DNA of 7,793 nt from Bacteroidales bacterium. GTDB taxonomy: Bacteria > Bacteroidota > Bacteroidia > Bacteroidales > UBA12077. The stretch is from the NCBI GenBank assembly GCA_030600625.1, contig JAUVLS010000054.1, forward strand, positions 1 to 7,793, in the 5' to 3' direction. Positions 1 to 5,905 of the stretch are shown here, one piece after another; within the stretch, counting starts at the first letter, position 1; each line of letters starts with the position of its first letter. Under the pieces are notes generated by a model. The model searched no databases, was not told where the DNA came from, and saw only the letters and a program-made list of their open reading frames with translations. Position numbers and translations under genes: made by a program.

Positions 1-1
1 C

Positions 2-865
2 GATTTAACTAAGGAAGGACTTGATCAGAAAATTTTGTTGCGTTCTGATGGAACTTCTGTTTATATAACCCAGGATTTAGGTACGGCACATCAACGTTTT
101 ACAGATTATAATGCTGATGAAGCTATATATGTTGTTGGAAATGAGCAAAATTATCATTTTCAGGTACTTAAAATTATATTGGAGAAATTAGGATTTAGCT
201 GGTCTGAATACTTACATCATTTGTCTTATGGAATGGTTGAGTTACCAGAAGGTAAAATGAAATCGCGCGAAGGTACTGTTGTTGATGCCGATGATTTATT
301 GAACGAAATGATCTTGACAGCTGAAGAAATGTCACGTGAGTTAGGGAAACTGGAGGGATATTCTGATTCTGAAAAGAAACAAATAATAGAAACAATAGGT
401 TTGGGAGCGTTAAAATATTTTATATTAAAAGTCGATCCTAAAAAAACCATGACATTTGATCCAAAAGAATCAATCGATTTTAATGGTAACACAGGACCTT
501 TTATTCAATATACTTTTGCCAGAATTCAATCTATAATAAGGAAAGCAAATGATAAAGGGATGGAATTGCCAATTGAGCTTAATTCAAAAATAAAAATATC
601 AAATAAAGAATTGCAACTTATCAAGTTAATTTATAGTTACCCTGAAGTGTTGAAAGAAGCGGCTAATGATTATAGTCCGGCACAAATTGCAAACTATATA
701 TTTGATCTGGCAAAAGAATTTAATCAGTTTTATCACGATCATCCTATTTTGGGTGAAGATGATAAAAGTATTTCCGAATTCAGATTACATCTTTCAAAAC
801 AGCTTGGTGAAATTATAAAATCAGGAATGGGATTATTGGGAATTAATGTTCCTGACCGAATGTAG
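2..865 (+). CDS. argS: Arginyl-tRNA synthetase, C-terminal part (5' end outside window)
   Basis: Class I aminoacyl-tRNA synthetase that charges tRNA-Arg with arginine in the cytoplasm. The reading frame is open from base 2, giving 287 visible residues, so the gene starts upstream and lacks its N-terminal tRNA-binding domain and HIGH motif here. Visible signatures are LLRSDGTSVYITQDLGTA near residues 11-29, typical of the ArgRS catalytic core, and GKMKSREGTVV near 84-94. The latter is the family's variant of the KMSKS loop and holds the ATP-stabilising lysines. The last 140 or so residues are the helical DALR anticodon-binding domain, ending in LLGINVPDRM, a usual ArgRS terminus. An apparent start at base 35 (TTG) is not the true start, because the homologous sequence continues upstream. 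ffh follows 60 bp later on the same strand with its own promoter. Confidence 0.97.
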   Translation, partial: DLTKEGLDQKILLRSDGTSVYITQDLGTAHQRFTDYNADEAIYVVGNEQNYHFQVLKIILEKLGFSWSEYLHHLSYGMVELPEGKMKSREGTVVDADDLLNEMILTAEEMSRELGKLEGYSDSEKKQIIETIGLGALKYFILKVDPKKTMTFDPKESIDFNGNTGPFIQYTFARIQSIIRKANDKGMELPIELNSKIKISNKELQLIKLIYSYPEVLKEAANDYSPAQIANYIFDLAKEFNQFYHDHPILGEDDKSISEFRLHLSKQLGEIIKSGMGLLGINVPDRM

Positions 866-870
866 GTTTG

Positions 871-901
871 TTTGAAAGGATTAATTAAAGTTTTAATTTT
901 G
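871..901 (+). promoter_or_regulatory. Predicted Bacteroidota-type promoter of ffh
   Basis: TTTG at 871-874 and TAATTTTG at 894-901 match the -33 (TTTG) and -7 (TAnnTTTG) elements of the primary Bacteroidota sigma factor, with a 19-nt spacer. Transcription would start around 906-908, giving a leader of about 20 nt before the ffh ATG at 926. Both boxes match the consensus exactly, so this is the best-supported promoter here. Confidence 0.7.
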
Positions 902-925
902 TAAAGAGTAAAAATATTAAAATAT

Positions 926-2257
926 ATGTTTGAAAATTTATCAGAACGATTAGAGAAATCCTTTAAAATATTAAAAGGGCAGGGACGAATTTCAGAAATA
1001 AATATAGCTGAAACTTTAAAAGATGTACGTCGTGCATTGCTGGATGCTGACGTTAATTATAAAATAGCTAAAATCTTTACCGATACAGTTAAAGAAAAAG
1101 CACTTGGTGAAAATGTGTTAAGTGCTGTTAACCCGGGGCAAATGATGATTAAAATTGTTCATGATGAGCTTGTCGAGCTTATGGGTGGACAATCGATGGA
1201 TGTTAATCTAAAAGGTAATCCTACGGTTGTTTTAATTGCCGGTCTGCAAGGTTCCGGTAAAACAACGTTTGCGGGGAAATTAGCTAATCATTTAAAATCA
1301 AAAAAACAAAGACATCCATTATTAGTTGCATGTGATGTGTACCGTCCTGCTGCTATTGAACAGTTAAAAATATTAGGTGAACAGATAAATGTTCCTGTTT
1401 ATAGCGAAGAAGGAAGTAAAGATCCTGTAAAAATTGCTAAAAATGCGATAAAGCAAGCAAAGAAAGATGGGCGAAATCTGGTAATTGTCGATACTGCTGG
1501 TCGTTTGGCTATTGATGAAGAAATGATGAACGAGATAGCTGCAATAAATAAAGCTATCGATCCGCACGAAACATTGTTTGTGGTCGACTCAATGACTGGT
1601 CAGGATGCAGTTAATACAGCTAAAGAATTTAACGACCGCCTTGATTTCGACGGTGTTGTACTTACTAAGTTAGATGGTGATACCCGTGGTGGTGCTGCCT
1701 TATCTATTCGTTCGGTTGTAAATAAACCAATTAAATTTATTGGTTCTGGAGAGAAATTGGATGCAATCGATGTTTTTCATCCGGATCGTATGGCCGATCG
1801 TATTTTGGGTATGGGTGATGTGGTTTCGTTGGTTGAAAAAGCACAAGAACAATATGATCAGGAAGAAGCTAGAAAACTCAGTAAGAAAATTGCTAAAAAT
1901 CAGTTTGATTTTAATGATTTTTTAGCGCAGATTGGTCAGATAAAGAAAATGGGTAATATAAAAGATTTAGCCGGGATGATCCCCGGAATGGGCAAAATGA
2001 TGAAAAATATGGATGTTGATGATGATGCGTTTAAAGGCATCGAAGCAATCATTCAATCAATGACTCCCACAGAAAGAGAAAATCCAAAGCTTATGAACGG
2101 AAGCAGAAGAAAACGAATTGCAATGGGAAGTGGAAATGATATTCAGGAAGTAAATCGCCTCATTAAACAGTTTGACGAAACAAAGAAAATGATGAAAATG
2201 ATGAAAGACGGTAAAGGAATGGCTGGTTTAATGAATAAAATGCAAGGAATAAGGTAA
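926..2257 (+). CDS. ffh: Signal recognition particle protein Ffh (SRP54)
   Basis: GTPase subunit of the signal recognition particle. It binds signal sequences of nascent inner-membrane proteins together with 4.5S RNA and docks with FtsY to deliver ribosomes to the translocon. The 443 residues match the family length. The order is an N domain (about 1-95), a G domain (about 96-295) and an M domain (about 325-443). G-domain motifs are GLQGSGKT (106-113, P-loop), DVYRPAA (137-143, the SRP insertion-box region), DTAGR (189-193), TKLD (247-250) and GSGEK (273-277). The M domain shows [11 protein letters not shown] (393-403), the RNA-binding helix-loop-helix, and methionine-rich segments around 351-362 and 422-439 expected to line the signal-peptide groove. 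No strong Shine-Dalgarno precedes the ATG. All key residues are present. Confidence 0.98.
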   Translation: MFENLSERLEKSFKILKGQGRISEINIAETLKDVRRALLDADVNYKIAKIFTDTVKEKALGENVLSAVNPGQMMIKIVHDELVELMGGQSMDVNLKGNPTVVLIAGLQGSGKTTFAGKLANHLKSKKQRHPLLVACDVYRPAAIEQLKILGEQINVPVYSEEGSKDPVKIAKNAIKQAKKDGRNLVIVDTAGRLAIDEEMMNEIAAINKAIDPHETLFVVDSMTGQDAVNTAKEFNDRLDFDGVVLTKLDGDTRGGAALSIRSVVNKPIKFIGSGEKLDAIDVFHPDRMADRILGMGDVVSLVEKAQEQYDQEEARKLSKKIAKNQFDFNDFLAQIGQIKKMGNIKDLAGMIPGMGKMMKNMDVDDDAFKGIEAIIQSMTPTERENPKLMNGSRRKRIAMGSGNDIQEVNRLIKQFDETKKMMKMMKDGKGMAGLMNKMQGIR

Positions 2258-2261
2258 ATTG

Positions 2262-2269
2262 TATCTTTG
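2262..2269 (+). promoter_or_regulatory. Possible -7 box upstream of folD
   Basis: TATCTTTG fits TAnnTTTG and lies 46 nt before the folD ATG, just after the ffh stop. No convincing TTG element sits 19-21 nt upstream, so this may be a weak promoter, and folD may also be read through from ffh. Confidence 0.4.
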
Positions 2270-2315
2270 AACAAAATCTAAATTGTAGTGTTTACAAAAC
2301 AAAAACCTCAACAGA

Positions 2316-3203
2316 ATGAAACTTATAGATGGTAAAAAAGTTGCAAACGAAATTAAAGAAGAAATTACTAACGAAGTTCAACAAATAAAGGAAGAAGGGG
2401 GTAAAATTCCTCATTTAGCAGCAATTATAGTTGGTCATGATGGAGCTAGTGAAACTTACGTTGGTCACAAAGAAAAAGCTTGTACACAGGTTGGTTTTAA
2501 TTCAACAATTATTCGTTTCGAAGATGATATAGCAGAAGATACTCTTTTAAGAAAAATCAACGATTTAAATAATGATTCTGAAATTGATGGTTTTATTGTT
2601 CAGGTACCATTACCAAAACATATTTCGGAACAAAAAATAATAGAAGCCATTGATCCTAAGAAAGATGTAGATGGTTTTCATCCAATTAATTTAGGCCGGA
2701 TGCTTATTGGTTTACCAGCCTATATTTCTGCTACACCTGCCGGAATTATCGAACTCATTAAGCGATATAATATTGAAACTTCAGGTAAGGATGTTGTGGT
2801 TATTGGTCGAAGTAATATTGTAGGTAAGCCAATTAGTATCTTATTGAGTCAGAAAGCAGATCCTGGAAATGCTACAGTAACATTGACACATAGTCGTACA
2901 AAAAATTTAAAAGAAGTTGTTTCAAGAGCCGATATTATTATTGCAGCTTTGGGAAATGCTGAATTCTTGACAGCCGATATGGTAAAAGAAGGAGCAACAG
3001 TTATTGATGTTGGAATAACTCGTGTAAAATCAGATAAAACCAAATCAGGTTGGAAACTTTTAGGTGATGTAAAATTCGATGAAGTAGCCGAAAAAGCTGA
3101 ATATATAACTCCTGTTCCGGGTGGTGTTGGTCCAATGACCATCGTTTCATTATTACAAAATACCCTGAAAGCAGCAAAAGGCGAAATTTATCCGAAATTT
3201 TAA
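2316..3203 (+). CDS. folD: Bifunctional methylenetetrahydrofolate dehydrogenase / methenyltetrahydrofolate cyclohydrolase
   Basis: Cytoplasmic enzyme that interconverts 5,10-methylene-, 5,10-methenyl- and 10-formyl-tetrahydrofolate using NADP, supplying one-carbon units for purines and formyl-Met. At 295 residues it has the usual length. The YxxxK catalytic motif is YVGHK (Y48, K52), followed by [12 protein letters not shown] (91-102), the folate-site [14 protein letters not shown] (116-129), the dinucleotide-binding [11 protein letters not shown] (162-172) and [10 protein letters not shown] (266-275) near the C-terminus. The segment usually written PCTP is SATPAG (138-143), with alanine in place of cysteine; that cysteine is not among the catalytic residues. 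The gene starts 58 bp after ffh and is followed by palindromes and a terminator. No Shine-Dalgarno is evident; the start was chosen from the family N-terminus MKLIDGK. Confidence 0.97.
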   Translation: MKLIDGKKVANEIKEEITNEVQQIKEEGGKIPHLAAIIVGHDGASETYVGHKEKACTQVGFNSTIIRFEDDIAEDTLLRKINDLNNDSEIDGFIVQVPLPKHISEQKIIEAIDPKKDVDGFHPINLGRMLIGLPAYISATPAGIIELIKRYNIETSGKDVVVIGRSNIVGKPISILLSQKADPGNATVTLTHSRTKNLKEVVSRADIIIAALGNAEFLTADMVKEGATVIDVGITRVKSDKTKSGWKLLGDVKFDEVAEKAEYITPVPGGVGPMTIVSLLQNTLKAAKGEIYPKF

Positions 3204-3211
3204 ATAAAGTA

Positions 3212-3233
3212 CAACATGCATTCTTGTATGTTG
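3212..3233. other. Hairpin just after the folD stop
   Basis: CAACATGC (3212-3219) pairs with GTATGTTG (3226-3233) through eight pairs, one of them G-U, around a 6-nt loop. It begins 8 nt after the folD stop but is followed by A residues, not T residues. It therefore looks like a 3'-end stem or mRNA-stabilising hairpin and not an intrinsic terminator for +. Confidence 0.45.
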
Positions 3234-3244
3234 AAAAAACACAC

Positions 3245-3304
3245 AAGCCTGTCTGCCTTGATTGCTGCCCGCCTGCCGGACGGACAGACAGGTTAGACAG
3301 GCGA
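3245..3304. repeat. GC-rich palindromic element
   Basis: A segment of strongly raised GC content in an AT-rich gap. CCTGTCTG (3248-3255) pairs with CAGACAGG (3285-3292). The overlapping GCCTGTCT (3247-3254) can alternatively pair with AGACAGGC (3295-3302), so two mutually exclusive stems share one arm. Interspersed palindromes rich in CCTGTCTGCC/GGCAGACAGG are, from memory, common in intergenic regions of Bacteroidota genomes, so this is probably one copy of such a family. It carries no gene. Confidence 0.6.
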
Positions 3305-3370
3305 CAAGTAGAAATGTGCATTTTAATAAATATTCAATATTTTAATTCATAAACACATATTATTAGCAGG

Positions 3371-3397
3371 AGGGACTTGAAAAAGTCCTTTTTTTTA
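3371..3397 (+). terminator. Rho-independent terminator
   Basis: GGACTT (3373-3378) and AAGTCC (3383-3388) form a stem closed by a GAAA tetraloop. The stem extends by one G-U pair and one A-T pair (3371-3372 with 3389-3390). The T run is 3389-3396, partly used in the extended stem. It lies 168 bp after the folD stop and would end folD transcription and insulate the TA operon that follows. Confidence 0.85.
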
Positions 3398-3424
3398 TTG
3401 TCATTCCGGGCAAAGTACCGGAAT
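3398..3424. repeat. TTGTCATTCC-type inverted repeat
   Basis: ATTCCGG (3403-3409) and CCGGAAT (3418-3424) form a perfect 7-bp stem with an 8-nt loop. The left part TTGTCATTCC (3398-3407) recurs at 4094-4103, so copies lie on both sides of the first TA operon. It resembles the small ATTCC...GGAAT intergenic palindromes seen in many bacteria. Confidence 0.5.
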
Positions 3425-3429
3425 CTATA

Positions 3430-3485
3430 TAAATATTATCCATTAAAATAGAACTAAAAGTGTATAAAAATCGTTAAATTTGTAG
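3430..3485 (+). repeat. Promoter-region direct repeat, copy A
   Basis: This 56-nt stretch matches 5578-5633 at 54 positions, with an unbroken 43-nt identity from 3443 (5591 in copy B). Each copy ends just upstream of an antitoxin start. It includes the -7 box TAAATTTG. Identity stops abruptly at the presumed transcription start. Confidence 0.9.
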
Positions 3486-3489
3486 GAGA
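3475..3489 (+). promoter_or_regulatory. -7 box and Shine-Dalgarno of TA operon 1
   Basis: TAAATTTG (3475-3482) matches the Bacteroidota -7 element TAnnTTTG. AGGAGA (3484-3489) lies 7 nt before the ATG at 3497 and is a good Shine-Dalgarno. The two sit so close that a start 5-7 nt after the box would put most of the Shine-Dalgarno at or before the mRNA 5' end. No clear -33 TTG is seen, so the promoter may need help or be weak. Confidence 0.55.
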
Positions 3490-3496
3490 CTTAAAT

Positions 3497-3742
3497 ATGC
3501 AAAATATGGATGTTATAGAACTAAGAACAGACTTGCACAATATGATAGATAAAATAACTGATAGTAATATATTGAGTGCAGTAAAGACTTTATTGTCTGG
3601 CAAAACAGCTACGCAAACTGATTGGTGGGATACTATTAGTGACGAAGAGCGAGCAGAAATAGAGCAGGGCCTGGCAGAAGCGGATCGCGGAGAAGTTATT
3701 CCTCATAAAGAAGTAATGGCAAAATACAAAAAATGGCTATAA
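3497..3742 (+). CDS. Type II antitoxin (addiction-module component), TA operon 1
   Basis: 81-residue acidic protein encoded immediately upstream of a RelE/ParE-type toxin, the usual antitoxin-first order. The N-terminal half (MDVIELRTDLHNMIDKI onward) is predicted to be helical and is the likely DNA-binding and dimerising part. The C-terminal part, WWDTISDEERAEIEQGLAEA through DRGEVIPHKEVMAKYKKWL, matches the small antitoxins often annotated in Bacteroidota as addiction-module components. There the tail wraps around and blocks the toxin. It overlaps the toxin by 10 nt, implying translational coupling. Its promoter region is nearly identical to that of the third TA operon (5578-5633), so the two may share an operator. 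Family assignment is from recognisable motifs and neighbour context; no symbol is secure. Confidence 0.85.
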   Translation: MQNMDVIELRTDLHNMIDKITDSNILSAVKTLLSGKTATQTDWWDTISDEERAEIEQGLAEADRGEVIPHKEVMAKYKKWL

Positions 3743-4029
3743 AACTTGTCTGGTCAAAAAGGGCAGATCAGGGCTATGCCAGAATTATCAAATACCTGGA
3801 AGACGAGTGGACAGATAAAGAAGTAAGTAATTTTGTTCGTGAAACAAACCACTTCTTTGGACTTTTAAAAGAAAACCCACATATACTTGAGTCTACGGGG
3901 AGTCGTAAAAACGTATATCGTGGCCAGATTAACAGGTTAACCATCCTTACCTATTGTTATAAACCAAGAAGAAAAGAAATCGTAATAGTTAATATTAGAG
4001 GAGCAAGGCAAAAACTATTAAATAAATAA
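3733..4029 (+). CDS. RelE/ParE superfamily toxin, TA operon 1
   Basis: 98-residue basic protein of normal length for the RelE/ParE fold. The N-terminus KLVWSKRADQGYARIIKYL (4-22) is the typical first strand and helix of plasmid-stabilisation toxins. NPHILES (48-54) and the strands INRLTILTYCYKP (66-78) and EIVIVNIRGARQ (82-93) follow the family order, with R79/R80 and R92 as candidate active-surface residues. Members either cleave mRNA on the ribosome (RelE-like) or poison gyrase (ParE-like); the sequence alone does not decide which. The ATG lies inside the last codons of the antitoxin. The gene looks intact, with no frameshift. Confidence 0.88.
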   Translation: MAIKLVWSKRADQGYARIIKYLEDEWTDKEVSNFVRETNHFFGLLKENPHILESTGSRKNVYRGQINRLTILTYCYKPRRKEIVIVNIRGARQKLLNK

Positions 4030-4221
4030 TAATGCAGGTAATAAGTTGCTTTTTCTCCATGCACCTTTTTAGTAATGTATTTTTTACTTTCGCTTGTCAT
4101 TCCCGTCCCGAATTCTAAGACTTAAACAAATAGTTGAAAACTATTTGATAAGTTATTCTGTCATAACTTGACATAGGGGTATAATATTTAATAAATTGTA
4201 TTAAAATATTAAAGGCTTTCT
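4030..4221. other. Intergenic region with two tandem hairpins
   Basis: No supported gene. It holds a second TTGTCATTCC copy (4094-4103) and two adjacent perfect hairpins. The first is CAAATAGTT/AACTATTTG (4127-4135 with 4139-4147, loop GAA). The second is AAGTTAT/ATAACTT (4150-4156 with 4163-4169, loop TCTGTC). Neither is followed by a T run, so they are candidate operator dyads or 5' structures for the gene at 4222, not terminators. Confidence 0.6.
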
Positions 4222-4647
4222 ATGGAAAACAATCTGATATATAAGGTATACGATTTCTTTAATCAGATCATTCACCCTAATGATATCAGGCTTTCTTCCG
4301 CTTCTTCCGAAAAAATATGTCCGGTAACCGGACTTGATATTTCCATGCAACCCAGAAATAGCAAATTTCTAAGTTCTTCAGGGGTAAAATGGTACTACGA
4401 GAATGATATAAAAATATTTGATAAAGTCTTAGCACCCAGGTTAACTGATAGTTTTAAAAGCAAAGATATTAACATACAATTCAGAGAAGTTGCTCACAGT
4501 ATACGAAATGCAGACAGTAATCCACGTAACAATACCAGAAGAGCTATTCAAAAACTCCTTGATGAAAAGGATAGCCTTTTTAATAATATGCAACTAATAG
4601 AAAAAACTAAACTCCAGGAAGCGGGAATGAGTAGTTCTGATTCGTAA
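4222..4647 (+). CDS. Unrecognised small protein with a CPVTGLDIS motif
   Basis: 141 residues, predicted soluble, with no signal peptide or membrane segment visible. I do not recognise a family with confidence. The centre, KICPVTGLDISMQPRNSKF (31-49) then GVKWYYEND (54-62), looks conserved. It resembles small Bacteroidota proteins with a C-x-x-TG-x-x-I-S-x-Q pattern that I recall only vaguely. The single cysteine, C33, argues against a self-contained zinc site. The C-terminal half is rich in charged residues: FREVAHSIRNADSNPRNN (87-104), then a helix to the Ser-rich end. AAAGG about 7 nt upstream is a weak ribosome-binding site. It stands alone between two TA modules, is convergent with higA, and ends 34 bp before the attC-like site at 4682. 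It is likely mobile cargo or an accessory regulator, but its function is unknown. Confidence 0.6.
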   Translation: MENNLIYKVYDFFNQIIHPNDIRLSSASSEKICPVTGLDISMQPRNSKFLSSSGVKWYYENDIKIFDKVLAPRLTDSFKSKDINIQFREVAHSIRNADSNPRNNTRRAIQKLLDEKDSLFNNMQLIEKTKLQEAGMSSSDS

Positions 4648-4681
4648 AGAATTAAAATGCCTGTGCGATTTTAATTCAATT

Positions 4682-4820
4682 GCCAATAACGTTCTTTGCT
4701 TACCGATAGTTTGGGATTTTCGCCCTGTTTCACTATCATCCGTTAATGAAATTTAAAGATAGCAAAAAAGACTAATAACCCAAGAACACCCAAATTATTC
4801 GGTGAAGCAATGTTAGTGCG
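4682..4820 (-). other. attC-like recombination site downstream of higA
   Basis: Read on the minus strand, the site starts 8 nt after the higA stop with CGCACTAAC (4820-4812, R''-like). L''-like TTGCTTCACCG (4810-4800) follows, then a central region with its own stem (4705-4710 with 4732-4737), then L'-like CGGTAAGCAA (4705-4696), and finally GTTATTGGC (4690-4682, R'-like). The L arms pair over 10 bp with one unpaired C in the left arm (opposite strand G at 4804). This is where integron attC sites carry the extrahelical base. At 139 nt it is within the known attC range. The outer boxes fit GTTRRRY/RYYYAAC only partly, and no integrase is in the window. Confidence 0.5.
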
Positions 4821-4828
4821 AGTTGGAG

Positions 4829-5134
4829 CTACAACCTAATAGAAAGGTCTAATTGTCCACCTAATCCAAGTTGAACAATTTTCTGAAGAGTTGAAAGTCT
4901 TACTTCTTTAATATTATTTTCAATTTTTGATATATATGATTTAGTTGTTCCAACTTTTTCAGCTAATTCAGCTTGAGTCATCCCTTTTTCAAGTCGTGCT
5001 TTATGGAGCAAAGCTCCTAATTTGAAATTCTTATATCCCTCATCAAGTTCATTTCTTGATTCTGTCCCTTTGATTCCATAATGTTTATCCTTAAATTCAT
5101 CAAGAGTCATTTTGCTATTTGCTTTCGTTTTCAT
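4829..5134 (-). CDS. higA: HigA-type XRE-family antitoxin
   Basis: 101-residue helix-turn-helix protein that neutralises the toxin encoded just upstream and probably represses the operon. The Cro/C1-type domain spans about 40-95, with GMTQAELAEKVGTTKSYISK (51-70) as the helix-turn-helix and KIEN (70-73) closing it. The N-terminal 35 residues (MTLDEFKDKHYGIKGTESRNE) form the extension usual for antitoxins paired with Gp49-like HigB toxins. The start codon lies inside the toxin gene, giving a 20-nt overlap and likely translational coupling. Toxin-first order is the hallmark of higBA systems. The stop is 8 nt from the R''-like box of the attC-like site. Confidence 0.9.
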   Translation of the reverse strand: MKTKANSKMTLDEFKDKHYGIKGTESRNELDEGYKNFKLGALLHKARLEKGMTQAELAEKVGTTKSYISKIENNIKEVRLSTLQKIVQLGLGGQLDLSIRL

Positions 5135-5465
5135 ATTCCTCTTTTATTTTAAGTGCTTTTTCAATTTCTTTTTTTGGTGTTTTCTGTTTTTTCTTTTGAA
5201 ACCCTGTCGTTAATATAATCAATTTCCCTTGGTCAAAAAAGCAAAAAATTCTAAAAATATCTCTTCCTTGTTTTACTCTTATTTCATACAATCCATTAGT
5301 TGATTCTAAATGTTTAAGATAAGTTTCAGGAACTCGCTCCAGTTCTTCAATCAATTCAATAGTCCAGATGATTTTCGCTTTTACTTTTTCAGATTGTTTC
5401 AAGAAAAAACTTTCAAAATAATCTTTATAGAAAATCGCTGTTCTAAATTTCTTTTTTGATACCAT
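5115..5465 (-). CDS. higB: HigB-type toxin (RelE superfamily, phage Gp49-like)
   Basis: 116-residue basic protein of the Gp49-like branch of RelE toxins, expected to be a ribosome-dependent mRNA interferase inhibited by HigA. The family core is visible in order: YLKHLESTNGLYEIRVKQG (49-67), DIFRIFCFFDQGKLIILTTGF (69-89) and the basic tail QKKKQKTPKKEIEKALKIKEEY (90-111). The YEIRVK and RIFCFF strands and the K-rich GFQKKxQKTP motif are diagnostic. The gene precedes higA and overlaps it by 20 nt. The ATG at 5465 is only 4 nt after a -7 box, suggesting leaderless translation. No other Met codon lies in the N-terminal region. Confidence 0.92.
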   Translation of the reverse strand: MVSKKKFRTAIFYKDYFESFFLKQSEKVKAKIIWTIELIEELERVPETYLKHLESTNGLYEIRVKQGRDIFRIFCFFDQGKLIILTTGFQKKKQKTPKKEIEKALKIKEEYENESK

Positions 5466-5469
5466 GATA

Positions 5470-5501
5470 CAAAGATAAGAAAAGTTTCACTAAAGTACAA
5501 C
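5470..5501 (-). promoter_or_regulatory. Promoter of higBA, abutting the start codon
   Basis: On the minus strand TATCTTTG (5477-5470) matches TAnnTTTG, and GTTG (5501-5498) supplies the -33 element with a 20-nt spacer. Only TATC separates the -7 box from the higB ATG (5465), so transcription should begin at or next to the first codon. Confidence 0.65.
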
Positions 5502-5528
5502 TTATGTGCAAAAACAATTCGCACTAAC

Positions 5529-5644
5529 TCAATACTAATTCTTATAATACCCTATAGGAACTGACAGGGCAATTAAATAAATATTACCCCTTAAAATAGA
5601 ACTAAAAGTGTATAAAAATCGTTAAATTTGTAGTAGATTAAACT
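5529..5644. other. Region between higBA and the third TA operon
   Basis: No gene. The left part (5529-5577), between the putative cassette boundary and the promoter repeat, shows CCCT...AGGG around 5550-5569 but no strong stem. The right part is repeat copy B and the start of the operon. Confidence 0.6.
5578..5633 (+). repeat. Promoter-region direct repeat, copy B
   Basis: Partner of 3430-3485, 54 of 56 positions identical, offset 2148 bp. It holds the -7 box TAAATTTG (5623-5630), 14 nt before the antitoxin ATG at 5645. Unlike copy A, the following TAGTAGATTAAACT has no Shine-Dalgarno. Confidence 0.9.
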
Positions 5645-5905
5645 ATGGAAATTATGAAAACAGTAGAGAAAAGGGATTATATTCATAGTCATCTACATCA
5701 AATAGATGAGAACTTCATAAATGAAGTGTATCAAAAAATACGAAAACTTATAGATAAAAAAGACCCTGTTATAGGATATGATGCATCAGGTAAACCAATA
5801 AAAAAGAGTAAGTTTATTGCTGACATAAAAGAGGCTGAAATCCAAATTGAAAAGGGCGAATATATTACCATTGAAGAATTAGAAAAAGAATCTGAAACAT
5901 GGTAA
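5645..5905 (+). CDS. Type II antitoxin, TA operon 3
   Basis: 86-residue protein of the antitoxin-first type. The N-terminus TVEKRDYIHSHLHQIDENF (6-24) and the segment KKDPVIGYDASGKPIKKS (38-55) are typical of small Bacteroidota antitoxins partnered with ParE-like toxins. The acidic tail EAEIQIEKGEYITIEELEKE (63-82) resembles toxin-binding tails. Architecture parallels the antitoxin of operon 1 (helical N-terminus, then ...G-E-x-I... and an acidic helix), though sequence identity looks low. The promoter region is shared with operon 1. The gene is intact, and its stop overlaps the start of the toxin fragment. With the toxin truncated it is probably an orphan antitoxin that may still act as a repressor or neutralise a related toxin. 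Confidence 0.82.
   Translation: MEIMKTVEKRDYIHSHLHQIDENFINEVYQKIRKLIDKKDPVIGYDASGKPIKKSKFIADIKEAEIQIEKGEYITIEELEKESETW

Larger units (their letters stand above)
4690..5527 (-). mobile_element. Putative integron-like gene cassette carrying higBA
   Basis: The minus strand begins G|TTAGTGCG at 5528/5527, runs through higB and higA, and ends with the attC-like site cut at G|TT (4690/4689). The 5' end box GTTAGTGCG (5528-5520) is the exact reverse complement of the R''-like box CGCACTAAC (4820-4812), as expected for a cassette that was once circular. The length (838 bp), the gene orientation and the tight gene-to-attC spacing fit known TA cassettes. It would be a lone cassette without a visible integrase, so mobility is inferred. 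Confidence 0.45.

Noticed and set aside
226..492. Minus-strand frame inside argS
   Set aside because: Shadow of the conserved ArgS frame, with no family resemblance. Similar shadows inside ffh, folD, the third antitoxin and the transposase were dropped for the same reason.
3001..3321. Minus-strand frame overlapping the folD end and the GC-rich palindrome
   Set aside because: It is antisense to well-conserved FolD sequence, and its N-terminal part is a translation of the palindromic repeat.
4032..4118. Short frame of 28 codons starting ATGCAGGTA
   Set aside because: No ribosome-binding site, no recognisable product, and it runs through the TTGTCATTCC repeat. Not supported as a gene.
4168..4185. 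TTGACA followed by TATAAT, resembling a sigma-70 promoter
   Set aside because: The spacer is only 6 nt, far below the needed 16-18, and Bacteroidota use a different consensus. The match is by chance in AT-rich DNA.
5578..5633. Second attC-like site ending at GTTAAAT (5621-5627)
   Set aside because: GTTAAAT fits GTTRRRY, but no matching R or L arms with a bulge could be found. The sequence is better explained as the promoter repeat.
3430..5633. CRISPR array suggested by repeated sequence
   Set aside because: There are only two copies, 2.1 kb apart with genes between them, and no regularly spaced short repeats.
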